From: Reichenbachiella sp.
GTDB lineage: Bacteria; Bacteroidota; Bacteroidia; Cytophagales; Cyclobacteriaceae
Length of the DNA: 64,000 bases
Direction of reading: 5' to 3'
NCBI RefSeq assembly: GCF_033344935.1
Contig: NZ_JAWPMM010000001.1
Coordinates: 2,404,001 to 2,468,000 of the forward strand
The first letter of the stretch is position 1, and each line of letters opens with the position of its first letter. Of the stretch, positions 33,553 to 42,904 are shown piece by piece. The notes under the pieces were generated by a model. The model searched no databases. It saw only the letters and a program-made list of their open reading frames with translations, and was not told the origin of the DNA. Made by a program: the position numbers and the translations under genes.

Positions 33553-33924
33553 ATGGCAATTCACACCTTTAAAGTTACCGTCACAGGTAAGGGCAAATTA
33601 TGGAGCGTTAAATTTTACCCTGAAAATGATCAGGATTTTTCACTGGGATTTTCAAAATCACCTGATTTCAAAACTTGGAAATCTGATGAGTTTTCAATTG
33701 ATGTTGAAGGAGATTTTGACTATCAACTCATCGTTGGCGGTCCAAGGAATACTGGCTTTGAGCTAGGCATTGAAATTAAGAACGAGAATGACTGGAAGGA
33801 CTTGGTAGAAGAAAAAGAGGGTAAAATCAGTGAAGGCTGCACTGGTGGGTCAAAAAACAAAGGATGCATTGTAGATAGCGTATCCATCCCTTCGGATGTT
33901 CAACCAGAAACCCCGATCACATGA
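33553..33924 (+). CDS. Small beta-rich protein of the Hsp70 cassette
   Basis: 123 residues. Residues 1-95 alternate strands (HTFKVTVTGKGKLWSVKFYP, SIDVEGDFDYQLIVGG) and look like a beta sandwich. The last 30 residues are flexible and hold two cysteines (GCTGG, KGCIVD). No signal peptide. The stop overlaps the start of the next gene by 4 bp, so they are coupled. It could be a client or adaptor of the Hsp70-like protein. No family is recognised. Confidence 0.6.
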   Translation: MAIHTFKVTVTGKGKLWSVKFYPENDQDFSLGFSKSPDFKTWKSDEFSIDVEGDFDYQLIVGGPRNTGFELGIEIKNENDWKDLVEEKEGKISEGCTGGSKNKGCIVDSVSIPSDVQPETPIT

Positions 33925-34823
33925 AGCGCAGTTATCTAATATCATTACTTACTGTTGTGAGTCACACTCTGTTGGCTCAATACAATGTCATGCAAGACGG
34001 TGAAGGCAAATCGTCCTTTCCTGTATTCGAGAACAATACTTTAAATGTGAATGCACAGGAAAAAAAGATAGCCTTTTCTATAACTTTCCCAGAAATGCTT
34101 CCTGATAGCGTATGGAATTTTGGGGCTTTATCTTTATCCCTAAAAGGGAAAGACAAATCTTTTCCAATAGTAAAAAATGGCATTTTTAATTTTGAGGGGA
34201 ACCTGACCTATGCCCATACCTGGTATTTAAATCAGCAAGCCAAAAGCGCTTTTTATGTTGTTGGAAATCTAGGTGTAAGTCGTTTACAAACCTATGACAG
34301 TACCCAAATTTCGGGTGAACAAATAGAGACTCAATCTCCATTGAATAGCTATGTGCAAGTTGGCTTTATTGACGATGCCCTAACGAGTTTTGAAAAAGGA
34401 GGGTTGATATTTGGATTTGGTTTTAGGCTAGGTTGGTCTGACAATGTCTCAGGCCTGACCTCTTATGAATTCTTTACCCCAATTGCTAACGGTCAACAGA
34501 TCATTACCCCTGATGCAAAGACCGTTTATTTGGCTCAGGAATACGCAGAGAATATTTTCAATACCTCTACGATGTTAGATATTGGTTTGAATACCAATGG
34601 AAGGATTAATCCGATGTTACATGTCAGGCATAACACCCTTGAGGAAGGTGATAATAAAACCAATCTTGGTATTGGCTTTTACTTGTCAGAAAAGGATGCG
34701 CCTTTAAATGCCGTTTTTGGTATTCAGGGATTTATCAATGATCTCAATGATAATGCCGAGAAGGATACCAGCGCATGGGAACGTACGACGATCAATCTAG
34801 TTGCAGGATTCAAACTAAAATAA
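33921..34823 (+). CDS. Exported beta-rich protein, probable outer-membrane barrel
   Basis: 300 residues with a signal peptide (MKRSYLISLLTVVSHTLLAQ). The rest is rich in alternating aromatic and polar strands (FEKGGLIFGFGFRLGW, TNLGIGFYLSEKDAPLNAVFGIQGF) and ends TTINLVAGFKLK, a typical terminal barrel strand. This suggests a 10- to 12-strand outer-membrane barrel. It lies between cytoplasmic and inner-membrane components, so the cassette may span the envelope. Confidence 0.65.
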   Translation: MKRSYLISLLTVVSHTLLAQYNVMQDGEGKSSFPVFENNTLNVNAQEKKIAFSITFPEMLPDSVWNFGALSLSLKGKDKSFPIVKNGIFNFEGNLTYAHTWYLNQQAKSAFYVVGNLGVSRLQTYDSTQISGEQIETQSPLNSYVQVGFIDDALTSFEKGGLIFGFGFRLGWSDNVSGLTSYEFFTPIANGQQIITPDAKTVYLAQEYAENIFNTSTMLDIGLNTNGRINPMLHVRHNTLEEGDNKTNLGIGFYLSEKDAPLNAVFGIQGFINDLNDNAEKDTSAWERTTINLVAGFKLK

Positions 34824-34828
34824 CCATT

Positions 34829-35698
34829 ATGAACATGCAAATGCTTCCAAATGATTCATTAGAAACTAAACTTAGTGCAGCTGATTCATTGCAAATAGCT
34901 AAAGAAGTTGCTGCCAAATTCGAAGTGAGTGAAACGATATTTCCAACAGGTTCTTTGGTTGTAGGTGCTTTCGTTTTGCTTGGGTTCTTTGTGGTTCTTT
35001 ACCTTGTCCTATCCAAGATCAAAGATGATAATAATGCAACTAGACATTCTTTGGGGTTAATAGTCATTTTCCTTGCCATTGCCTCCATGCTGGTGATTGG
35101 CCTGTATGCTATAAATGCCGCTCCAGATAATGACGCAGCAAAAGACATTTTCAACCAAGTACTGCCTGTTGTGGCCGCTTGGGTGGGTACAGTCCTTGCG
35201 TATTTTTTTGGCAGGGAAAATTTCGAATCTGCCTCTCAAAAGTTCGGAGAATTGCTGGATCAGGTTTCTCCAAAGAAATTAGCCAAGGCCATTAGTGTAG
35301 AGCAGGTCATGATCGTTTATGAGTCCATATTTTTCGAAGTGGACACAAGTAAAGACATGACAGCGACTATAGAGATATTAAACACGTACAATAAATCGCG
35401 TTTTCCCATTTTCACAGGTCTCAACCATGATAAAGTCGTTTCACTTTTATATCGAGATGACATGATAGCATATATGTCAAAACAAACTGCGACTAAAAAA
35501 ATAGCTGATTTTATCAGTGAAGGAAAAGAGAGGAAATTCATTACCATCAGCAAAGAACGCACCCTTAAGGAAGTCTCTGATTTGATGAGTAAAGAAGATG
35601 TGCAAGACGCTTTTATAACAGCAGAAGGAACGCCAAAAGGACGGGTAGATGGATATATTACCCTCAAGTTAATTGATCGATTTTTACAGAAAGAATAA
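34829..35698 (+). CDS. Inner-membrane protein with CBS-like cytoplasmic domain
   Basis: 289 residues from ATG 34829, just after the previous stop; an upstream in-frame start at 34775 would overlap that gene. Membrane segments are at about 38-60, 73-95 and 110-128 (AAWVGTVLAYFFGREN). The cytoplasmic part (about 150-289) looks like a CBS pair: ISVEQVMIVYES, then a strand-helix, then FITISKERTLKEVSDLMSKEDVQDAFITAEGTPKGRVDGYITLKLIDRFL. CBS domains sense adenine nucleotides, which would suit an Hsp70-type partner. Confidence 0.65.
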   Translation: MNMQMLPNDSLETKLSAADSLQIAKEVAAKFEVSETIFPTGSLVVGAFVLLGFFVVLYLVLSKIKDDNNATRHSLGLIVIFLAIASMLVIGLYAINAAPDNDAAKDIFNQVLPVVAAWVGTVLAYFFGRENFESASQKFGELLDQVSPKKLAKAISVEQVMIVYESIFFEVDTSKDMTATIEILNTYNKSRFPIFTGLNHDKVVSLLYRDDMIAYMSKQTATKKIADFISEGKERKFITISKERTLKEVSDLMSKEDVQDAFITAEGTPKGRVDGYITLKLIDRFLQKE

Positions 35699-35716
35699 CC
35701 AGACGACCTAAATTTT

Positions 35717-36910
35717 ATGATTAAGAAAAGGACTCTTTACCTTTGGGGGAAAAGAAATGGGATTAACCGTCATACCATCAGAAGATCATGTATCTATTTG
35801 GGATCGGTTCTTTTTGCTCTTTTTTTAGCGATCTACCGAGAAGAAATTTTAACAGGGACGAAGGTCTTTTTCGCCACCGTATTCTCAGATGATCTGGTGT
35901 TTGCTTCGCTAAATGTAAGCTGGATAGCCTTGCTATATTACTTATCCACCTTTATCTGGGTTGTATTTGTTTCCGTCCATTATGGATTGATCAATAAAAG
36001 TGGAGAAGCCCGTGTTCAGAGTGCTATTGACGAAGTGGAAAATCATGTACTCAGTGCCGTTGACGATATAAAATATGCGATATATAAAACGCCAAACATG
36101 GAAGCTCTTTCGAATGCTGTTCCAGATTTCCGAACGACGATTTACCTACTTAAACGGTTAGAAGCCTTAAAATCAAGTGATCCAAGTCCAGAGTCTAAAG
36201 AAAGGTGTGAAAGCATATTCAATGAAATCCTTCATCGTGGCTGTCAACTTCTTGCTGATTTTATGCGAAAGGACATTGAACAATTTAGTGCCAATATCAT
36301 GATTGGTATTGAAAACACGAAAGAAAACGAAGTGTTAATGGAGAAAGTCAGGAAGCTCAATAAAAACACACCAGTTCCTAGGCATTATATTGCCAATCGT
36401 TACATTATGTGTGCCTTAATATCGGCCAATAAGCTTCATTTTCCAATTGGAAATGGAAAAGTCACCAATATGGTCTCGATGGTGTTACGTGATGATATTG
36501 AAGAATTGGATCAAATTCCTGGTCCCTGCCTAGCTTATAGAAAAGGTGAATATATTATCCCGAATACAGTAGCAATAGAGAAGGAATTTCAACATTTGCC
36601 GGACAGGGTACGTAAACAGACGCAAAAGTTTTATAACGATAGGAGTAATAATTTTTTGAGTTTAGCCTCTTTTGACTTATCTTTTGATGAGTTTAAGCGA
36701 TCAGAAGAGGCAAAAGTAACGACTCGACCGAGGTCGGTTGGAGTCGTAAATTTTTTCTATGAAAAAGAGAATATAATTAGTGCGGACAGTGAGTTTCATG
36801 CTGCTTTTTCAGCTGTTATACAGCCTATTTTAGTTTTGTTGGCTGAAGAGTTGTGGTACTATATTTGCACTTATAAGGAAGAAGTCGTCACCGAATTTTT
36901 TACCGATTAA
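35717..36910 (+). CDS. Two-span membrane protein with GAF-like C-terminus
   Basis: 397 residues. Two membrane spans are at about 25-45 (SCIYLGSVLFALFLAIY) and 70-92. The remainder is cytoplasmic. Residues 340-390 (SVGVVNFFYEKENIISADSEFHAAFSAVIQPILVLLAEEL) resemble the end of a GAF domain, where a final strand is followed by a helix against the domain. It is the fifth gene of the cassette. The function is unknown; a signal-receiving membrane protein is plausible. Confidence 0.58.
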   Translation: MIKKRTLYLWGKRNGINRHTIRRSCIYLGSVLFALFLAIYREEILTGTKVFFATVFSDDLVFASLNVSWIALLYYLSTFIWVVFVSVHYGLINKSGEARVQSAIDEVENHVLSAVDDIKYAIYKTPNMEALSNAVPDFRTTIYLLKRLEALKSSDPSPESKERCESIFNEILHRGCQLLADFMRKDIEQFSANIMIGIENTKENEVLMEKVRKLNKNTPVPRHYIANRYIMCALISANKLHFPIGNGKVTNMVSMVLRDDIEELDQIPGPCLAYRKGEYIIPNTVAIEKEFQHLPDRVRKQTQKFYNDRSNNFLSLASFDLSFDEFKRSEEAKVTTRPRSVGVVNFFYEKENIISADSEFHAAFSAVIQPILVLLAEELWYYICTYKEEVVTEFFTD

Positions 36911-36920
36911 AGGAGGATAA

Positions 36921-37166
36921 ATGTCAGATACAAATCAAGCCCCGTCAGTTCGACCTGAGACCCTGGAAGAATTCAACGAAATGGTTGATGCTATTAAAGC
37001 ATTAAACGAAAAGCGCAGAAATCAAATCAAAGAAGCGATCAGGCAAAATAATGGCTCTGTTGTGATAAATGATGGTTTTGGTATATCTATTATCAATGGT
37101 AATGAAAATACCCAAGAGGAAATTTTCCCAGATGCTATCGAATATACTGATAGTCTTGAGCCGTAA
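36921..37166 (+). CDS. Small protein ending the Hsp70 cassette
   Basis: 81 residues, helical in the middle (ETLEEFNEMVDAIKALNEKRRNQIKEAIRQNN) with a C-terminal acidic tail. The ATG is preceded by AAAGGAGG at good spacing, a rare strong SD on this chromosome, so the protein may be needed in quantity. No motif is known. It follows the membrane gene by 10 bp. Confidence 0.6.
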   Translation: MSDTNQAPSVRPETLEEFNEMVDAIKALNEKRRNQIKEAIRQNNGSVVINDGFGISIINGNENTQEEIFPDAIEYTDSLEP

Positions 37167-37170
37167 TTTA

Positions 37171-37389
37171 TCATTTAGTTGACATCACGGTTAACCAAAT
37201 AATAAGATCATCTGCTTTCTTTACAAATGATTCGTCAAATGTCTTAAAATCTGAATCATTAAACTCCGTCAGAACTTTTTCGATCTGGGATTTCTTTGCG
37301 ATTGATTCAAGGCTATAACCCGCCCATAAATCAGCAAGGGTATATGTTTCACTTTCCAGCAAAATAGCCTTATATGCTATTGGTCTCAT
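37171..37389 (-). CDS. Small unknown protein convergent to the cassette
   Basis: 72 residues, helical, acidic, no motif. Its stop lies only 4 bp from the stop of the 81-residue gene. It could be a separate small gene. The coding call is moderate. Confidence 0.4.
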   Translation of the reverse strand: MRPIAYKAILLESETYTLADLWAGYSLESIAKKSQIEKVLTEFNDSDFKTFDESFVKKADDLIIWLTVMSTK

Positions 37390-37527
37390 TCTTTTTTCTT
37401 AAAGAAGTTATAAGCTTTAATAGCTCCAATCTCTAATTTTCATGTTGCCAGTTGTCACGTTTAAACTTAAAATGCATATTGATTTTCCAATTGGTCATTT
37501 TTGATTATTAAACATCATTTCCAAATT

Positions 37528-40500
37528 TTACTTTGATATCAGTTTTAGGTTAATCAAATAAATCAACCCCAATCGCTCCGATGCCTGTTCTAATTTATTG
37601 CGCCAACTCAAAATTTCATCATAGTTCAGGCTGACACTGAAAATCTCCTTGCCTTCTTCATTAGGAGTTGGAAGTACTGCTTCGGCAACTTCGCGAAGTA
37701 GCTGAAAGTATTCCTGTTCCAGCTCATCAAACTCAGTTTTACCTTCAAAATAATTCAATTGTTCACCTAAATTTCCCGTCAATTTAGAAAATGCATTGTT
37801 TGCTTTATCAATAGCATTTTGTATTTGTTTTTTCACGATCTCCTCCTCGATAGCTGAATGACCATCTAGACTAGCCAACTCGTGCAGCTGGGCAGCGACT
37901 CCAACCGCAACAGTCAATTCTTGATACCATTTCGTCATGAATTCGACAAAAGCAACTTTTCCGCTTAAATCAGGTTGAATAAATAAACCTACCTTCTCAA
38001 TTATTTCTTCGTCAATTTCCTGAGGAAAAAATGCGTGAGACTGCAACTTTTCGATATTTCCTAGTGTAAATTGATGCAATTTGAATCTGTAAGTTCGCTT
38101 GTGATAAACCTGACCTAAACAAGAAGGAATAATCCAAAACTCATTATAGTTCAAATCCAACATCAAATGCTTCAAGCTTAAATATTGGCATGTGCCTATG
38201 GCATCCTTGAGTAGTTGTAGACAAATAGCCACTCCATTAAACTGGTCAATGACGTCTACAAGATCGGCAACGAGAATCAATCTTTTATATTCCGCTTCGA
38301 AATGTGCTTCAATTTCAATCAGATGGCCGCTTTCTTCTGCCTTCTTGTCACAATCCCTTTTAATTCGACGTTCAAAATCATTCTTTAACTTCTTTAAATA
38401 GATGGAAGATTCCTTAATAACACCTTTTTTTAAAGGCATTGGCATGGGGTGGACAACGTGCTTCCAGCCAAAAGCTATTGATCTTAAAATATGTTCTTCC
38501 TTCTCCTCAACATTCTTCAACTCAACGGGATCCACGTACTTGCCAAAGTAATTTCCAAACGAACGTTGAAAAAGAGCCAGCTGCTTATGGGCTTCCATGA
38601 TATTTACCAATGAAATACGAACAACATCTCTTTTTTTACCCAGTGCTAGATGAAGTTGATAAAAGATTACCTTAGCTGACTGCCAAAGAAAATTGTTAAG
38701 TGAAGTGAAATATTCATTATGATCATCCCGATACGCTTTGAACTTTTTGTTCAAAAGTGAATGAGCGTTTCCCTCAGTTAAAACCTTTTTTTTTGCGTTT
38801 TGGTCACTTCCTTCGGCCACAAGACCCAATGAATCAGAAATACTTTGTGGGAATAAAATTTTGAATTCTAAAGCCAGTTCAACATTAACAAGTTCACTAG
38901 CATATTGAACAAAAACCGCTTGTTTTCTTCCTTTTCTAAAATATTCTTCCAAAACATTTAGAAAAGGTTCTAGCCTCGAAATAGCTTTCTTTCGCATAGA
39001 AAGCACTTGATCTACAAATTCAGTCCAATCAACAGGACGCCTTTCATAAGTAAACAGGTTTTGGAGAGTGTTATTAAGGGAAACCAAGTACTCAATTGGA
39101 TTATTCTCGGTTGAGATTTGTGCGTTTGAATCGTCATGATCAGTAGAAACAAAATGTAGTTTGTGTCCATATCCTTTGGCGCCATGATTGTTTAAATAGG
39201 GCAACCCATAGCGCAAGGCATCAATTATTTCCAATTTTCTTAAGTGGGGAATATTCCCTTCATCTTCAAAATCGTTAAAAATATCTAGTATAAAATGTGC
39301 CTTAATCCAGCCATCTTCCCTTTCAATTAACCCAATCTCATATTTTTTATGAAGTCTTTCCAAAAAAACCTCTTCACAACTCAAGGCAATGGCTTTGGAC
39401 TCATCTGAGTAGCAATGAAGGCCAAATAAGGCACGGGAAGAAGCATGTATTGACAAGTGTTGAATTCCAAACTTTATTTCTTTTTCATTGAGCGGAATCG
39501 TCTTGTCCGGCAATAAATAGCTTATCCAAAAAAGAAATTCACCCATCGCCTCTAAGGCCTGATCACCTTCAACAGATTTAACTTCGATCTCAACTACCTT
39601 CAACCAAGCTGTGGCAATACTGAAAATTGCAGACTTGGAGACTCCATGACCTTTGAATAATTGTTTTTTTACCTGATATTTCTCATTCCAGTTTTCATCT
39701 TCCTTAAGAAACTTAATAGATTCGACGGTTTCTGAAAAATTTAGATAAATCTTAAGCGCCAATAGCTCTGAGTCGTCTTTGTAGAGACCCTCAATCAACT
39801 GCTCATGATCTTCAGTGAAGGTTTTAATGCCCAACCAAATCAATGCCTTGCAAATACCGCGATAAGCAACATAGTCATTCCATTGATGATCATTCAAAGC
39901 CTTCATAATTGTTGGCCTGGATATCGATATATTTCGAAAAACATTGGTCAATAAAACAAACAAGTCTGCCTCCTCGACCAACTTTAAGCTTTGTATACAG
40001 GTGGCTTCCAAATCAGTATCACCAATATGAAGTAGTTCACTGATAAGGGCAGACCTTATCGGATGTAGCCCAAGCAACCAGAACTCATTTTCGGAAAATT
40101 GAAGCAGATATTCGCCTTTTAGAAACTCCACAGCGAGCCGCAATTTTGTCGAAATTTTTGCCTTCCTAATCTTGTCCACTTTGACCCTGGCTGCATTGTT
40201 GTCTGAAAAAGAAACGATTTTCAAAAGTTGAATGAACTCGGGGTTTTCATCCTCAATTCGATTGAGCTGGCTTTCAATTCTTGATTTCAGCGTCTTACCT
40301 TGATTGATCAGATAAGTGAATTCCAACAATGGTCCATGACCCCCAAAGCGCAGCCACACCTCATCAAAATCAGTGAAATTATGATCATCCAAACGACTAT
40401 TGAGTCGTTGATAGATTGATTTTGCTTCTTCCTCAGTCAACCTTAATTCAACATCTCCAAAACTGAATGCTGCCTCTTTTTCTGGTGTTCTGTTCCAATC

Positions 40501-41607
40501 TTCCTCCCTAATGGTGATTAGAAATTTGAAGTTGCTGCCAGATGCAAAGTCCTTTAAAATTTGAAGCCAGTTTTGATTACCGGGTATAACATCAATGTAG
40601 ATCAAAATGGGTATCTCAAGCGATTTTGAAATAGCGTTTAAAGCTTGAATTTGTTCTAAGGTGGCTTGGAGTCTATCCAACAATATCACCTCATATGCCA
40701 AAGCAGAGTAATCCTTAATAAATCGATAAGCCAAGGCGCTTTTTCCTTGTCCTGAAGCACCATGAACAATAACAGCATCCTTAGTTTTAAAAAATTGAGC
40801 AACTTCATAAAGCTTCTCCTCTCTTTTTACATCCAGTCCGGCTGAAATATGATCATAAGTAGCTCCAACTCCCTCGAAAAAACCATTGCTCAATTGATCA
40901 ACAGCATTATCTTGTTGAATCCTCGTTTCAATTTTACGAATTGAGGAGTGTAGGTGGGTGTGATATTTTTCTCGTTCGGCTACGAACTTTCCTATATCAT
41001 TGAGCTTAGCAAATAAAATTTCTTGGGTAATTTCACCACCTTTTTCTGATAAGAAAAAAAGCCAATAATGCAAATATTCAATTGCGTGATCCGCATCAAT
41101 GGCTACGGCTTTCGCTTTGATTAAATCGATGGTCCGATGTTGATAATCCTCTTCTGAGGCGGTCTCAAATGATGTATTGGACTGAAGATACTTTAACTGA
41201 TCAGGTGAAAAATCGAAATTTTTAAACTTCTGCTCAAAGCCTTTGAAGTCAGTTTCCGGAGCAAAAAGTTTGATTAGACCCTCACTAATATTTCCAAAAC
41301 ATACAAGCTTAAGTTTAGGATTATTACCATTTTCAAATGTCTGTACTGCACGATGAAAAAAGGATGTTTTACTGTTTGTCTGAATTAGATCGGAAAATGA
41401 AAGCGTGCCAGTAGTAGATTTTACCTGGATACATTCCTGAAGTGTTTCGCTCTCATTGAGAATATCTAGATCTTCAATTCCCTCTGGAATGTATTTTAAC
41501 TCCTGATTTTGATCTTCTAATATTCGACATATCGAATATAATGCCTGAGTCCTATAACCCTTTAGTGAGCTAATGGCACCACGATTGCCATCTGTAATCT
41601 CTTTCAA
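37528..41607 (-). CDS. STAND-type NTPase fused to a Cap4/DUF4297-like nuclease
   Basis: 1359 residues. N-terminal residues 8-70 follow the DUF4297/Cap4 PD-(D/E)xK pattern: GNRGAISSLKGYRTQALYSIC, then E42-GIEDLD48-I, then CIQ61VK63ST. A P-loop NTPase follows: HGASGQGKSALAYRF at about 282-296 (Walker A), ILIYIDV near 335 (Walker B) and LITIREEDWNR near 366 (sensor). The remaining 900 residues are helical repeats with no known motif, a normal place for a sensor. Nuclease-STAND-sensor is the Avs anti-phage layout, where phage protein binding triggers DNA degradation. It is a single-gene unit. Assignment to a particular Avs type is not possible by eye. Confidence 0.72.
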   Translation of the reverse strand: MKEITDGNRGAISSLKGYRTQALYSICRILEDQNQELKYIPEGIEDLDILNESETLQECIQVKSTTGTLSFSDLIQTNSKTSFFHRAVQTFENGNNPKLKLVCFGNISEGLIKLFAPETDFKGFEQKFKNFDFSPDQLKYLQSNTSFETASEEDYQHRTIDLIKAKAVAIDADHAIEYLHYWLFFLSEKGGEITQEILFAKLNDIGKFVAEREKYHTHLHSSIRKIETRIQQDNAVDQLSNGFFEGVGATYDHISAGLDVKREEKLYEVAQFFKTKDAVIVHGASGQGKSALAYRFIKDYSALAYEVILLDRLQATLEQIQALNAISKSLEIPILIYIDVIPGNQNWLQILKDFASGSNFKFLITIREEDWNRTPEKEAAFSFGDVELRLTEEEAKSIYQRLNSRLDDHNFTDFDEVWLRFGGHGPLLEFTYLINQGKTLKSRIESQLNRIEDENPEFIQLLKIVSFSDNNAARVKVDKIRKAKISTKLRLAVEFLKGEYLLQFSENEFWLLGLHPIRSALISELLHIGDTDLEATCIQSLKLVEEADLFVLLTNVFRNISISRPTIMKALNDHQWNDYVAYRGICKALIWLGIKTFTEDHEQLIEGLYKDDSELLALKIYLNFSETVESIKFLKEDENWNEKYQVKKQLFKGHGVSKSAIFSIATAWLKVVEIEVKSVEGDQALEAMGEFLFWISYLLPDKTIPLNEKEIKFGIQHLSIHASSRALFGLHCYSDESKAIALSCEEVFLERLHKKYEIGLIEREDGWIKAHFILDIFNDFEDEGNIPHLRKLEIIDALRYGLPYLNNHGAKGYGHKLHFVSTDHDDSNAQISTENNPIEYLVSLNNTLQNLFTYERRPVDWTEFVDQVLSMRKKAISRLEPFLNVLEEYFRKGRKQAVFVQYASELVNVELALEFKILFPQSISDSLGLVAEGSDQNAKKKVLTEGNAHSLLNKKFKAYRDDHNEYFTSLNNFLWQSAKVIFYQLHLALGKKRDVVRISLVNIMEAHKQLALFQRSFGNYFGKYVDPVELKNVEEKEEHILRSIAFGWKHVVHPMPMPLKKGVIKESSIYLKKLKNDFERRIKRDCDKKAEESGHLIEIEAHFEAEYKRLILVADLVDVIDQFNGVAICLQLLKDAIGTCQYLSLKHLMLDLNYNEFWIIPSCLGQVYHKRTYRFKLHQFTLGNIEKLQSHAFFPQEIDEEIIEKVGLFIQPDLSGKVAFVEFMTKWYQELTVAVGVAAQLHELASLDGHSAIEEEIVKKQIQNAIDKANNAFSKLTGNLGEQLNYFEGKTEFDELEQEYFQLLREVAEAVLPTPNEEGKEIFSVSLNYDEILSWRNKLEQASERLGLIYLINLKLISK

Positions 41608-41759
41608 GCCAAAGTTTATTGTGTTATGTGAGAGTTGTAATATAACCCTTGTTACAATTGGATTAAAATAACTGATCTAATAATTTCCACAATCTCCGTT
41701 ATCACGTTGCAAGCCCAGTAGTAATCAAATTGATACAGTTGCGTATCACATGTAAGATG

Positions 41760-42419
41760 TCATATTTCGTGCACAACTTCGAATTGCATCGCTTCTGCCA
41801 CCGTAGGGCTCAACCATTTTGGAAGCCATGATAAAAATGCTGTTTTAATACCTTTTCGTAAAATGCGTCTTCCAAACTTTGTGCTAAGTTCCCATATTGG
41901 ATCACTCTCATCCTCGTTGCATTTTTTAGCGAATTCAAATACATTCTCAGCAATCGATGTCGGAGTTGGTGGATTCTTTAGAAGACTTAGTTCTCTAAAA
42001 TTGATTCTTAGCAGTCGATGAAAGTCTAATTTAGCTGCATTTTCATCGAAATAGGCATTTATAAGTATTAAGGTGGGGTCGCCGTTATATGACCAGTCAG
42101 TAGTATTCTCAATATCTTCGACAATCTCCACAAAAGCGGAATGAGAAAAACCCCATTGAAGATCATCTATATAAGCGTCAACGGCAATGGTGCCATTTTC
42201 GAAGTCTACAGGAATGTACCCCGCACAGAAAAAATCTGCGTAATAATCCGACCTGTAATGCCAGTAATTTAAGTGAGGAAGAATATCAGATTTAGTCAAT
42301 TTATCTTCAGGCCTAGCTAGGAGAATCCCTGTCAGAACAACATCCTTGCGCTTATATTTTTCTCTGAAAGCCTTGGTAAGCCTATCCTCAATATCAGCTT
42401 TTGAATGAAAGACATTCAT
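41760..42419 (-). CDS. Unknown protein upstream of the STAND gene
   Basis: 219 residues, soluble, aromatic-rich and acidic (LPHLNYWHYRSDYYADFFCAGYIPVDFENGTIAVDAYIDDLQWGFSH at about 48-94). The C-terminal 50 residues are helical. No catalytic motif and no membrane segment. It is on the same strand as the STAND gene but 152 bp upstream, so a shared operon is uncertain. Confidence 0.55.
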   Translation of the reverse strand: MNVFHSKADIEDRLTKAFREKYKRKDVVLTGILLARPEDKLTKSDILPHLNYWHYRSDYYADFFCAGYIPVDFENGTIAVDAYIDDLQWGFSHSAFVEIVEDIENTTDWSYNGDPTLILINAYFDENAAKLDFHRLLRINFRELSLLKNPPTPTSIAENVFEFAKKCNEDESDPIWELSTKFGRRILRKGIKTAFLSWLPKWLSPTVAEAMQFEVVHEI

Positions 42420-42904
42420 AGAATTATATCCAATTTCATTATTAAAGACTGAATATCGTTAATATTGAAATTGGATGGAAGCCATTTTTGAATATTTTTC
42501 ATAAATTATATTATAGCAATCAAGCAGAGTGACAATGTGTTATTTTCCATCCATTTCCTGTCTTTTCAAATGATGGGAAGCATTTTATATCTTTTTCCTA
42601 TCTGAGATGGGAAAAAACTGAGAAAGTGACATATTTTTGTCCGTTCTTTGTCCGCGAAAACCAGTGGTAATCAAAAATAGAGCTTTGCAGGCTTGGAAGA
42701 AGGTTTTTAAGTCAAACAAACATGTCATGTAGAAAATATTGTGCTGTTGGAGAGGAGAGGATAAATCAATCAAATCTTTTACCTGCTTTTGTGTATAGCT
42801 TCAACAAGCTTTAATAAAGTATCTTTGTTCAGCTCAATGAATTGGAAATTATATTCCTATGATATTGAAGTCCTCACGTATTCCATAAAAGCAAAGCACT
42901 GATT
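42420..42904. other. Long gap without a supported gene
   Basis: This 485-bp AT-rich stretch holds no supported gene. A weak foldback (TTTCC...GGAAA around 42594-42614) and poly-pyrimidine runs are present. It probably contains the promoters of the divergent genes. I see no RNA gene. Confidence 0.35.

Noticed and set aside
42585-42773. 62-codon leftward frame
   Set aside because: No start context, no domain and AT-rich random composition; likely a chance frame.
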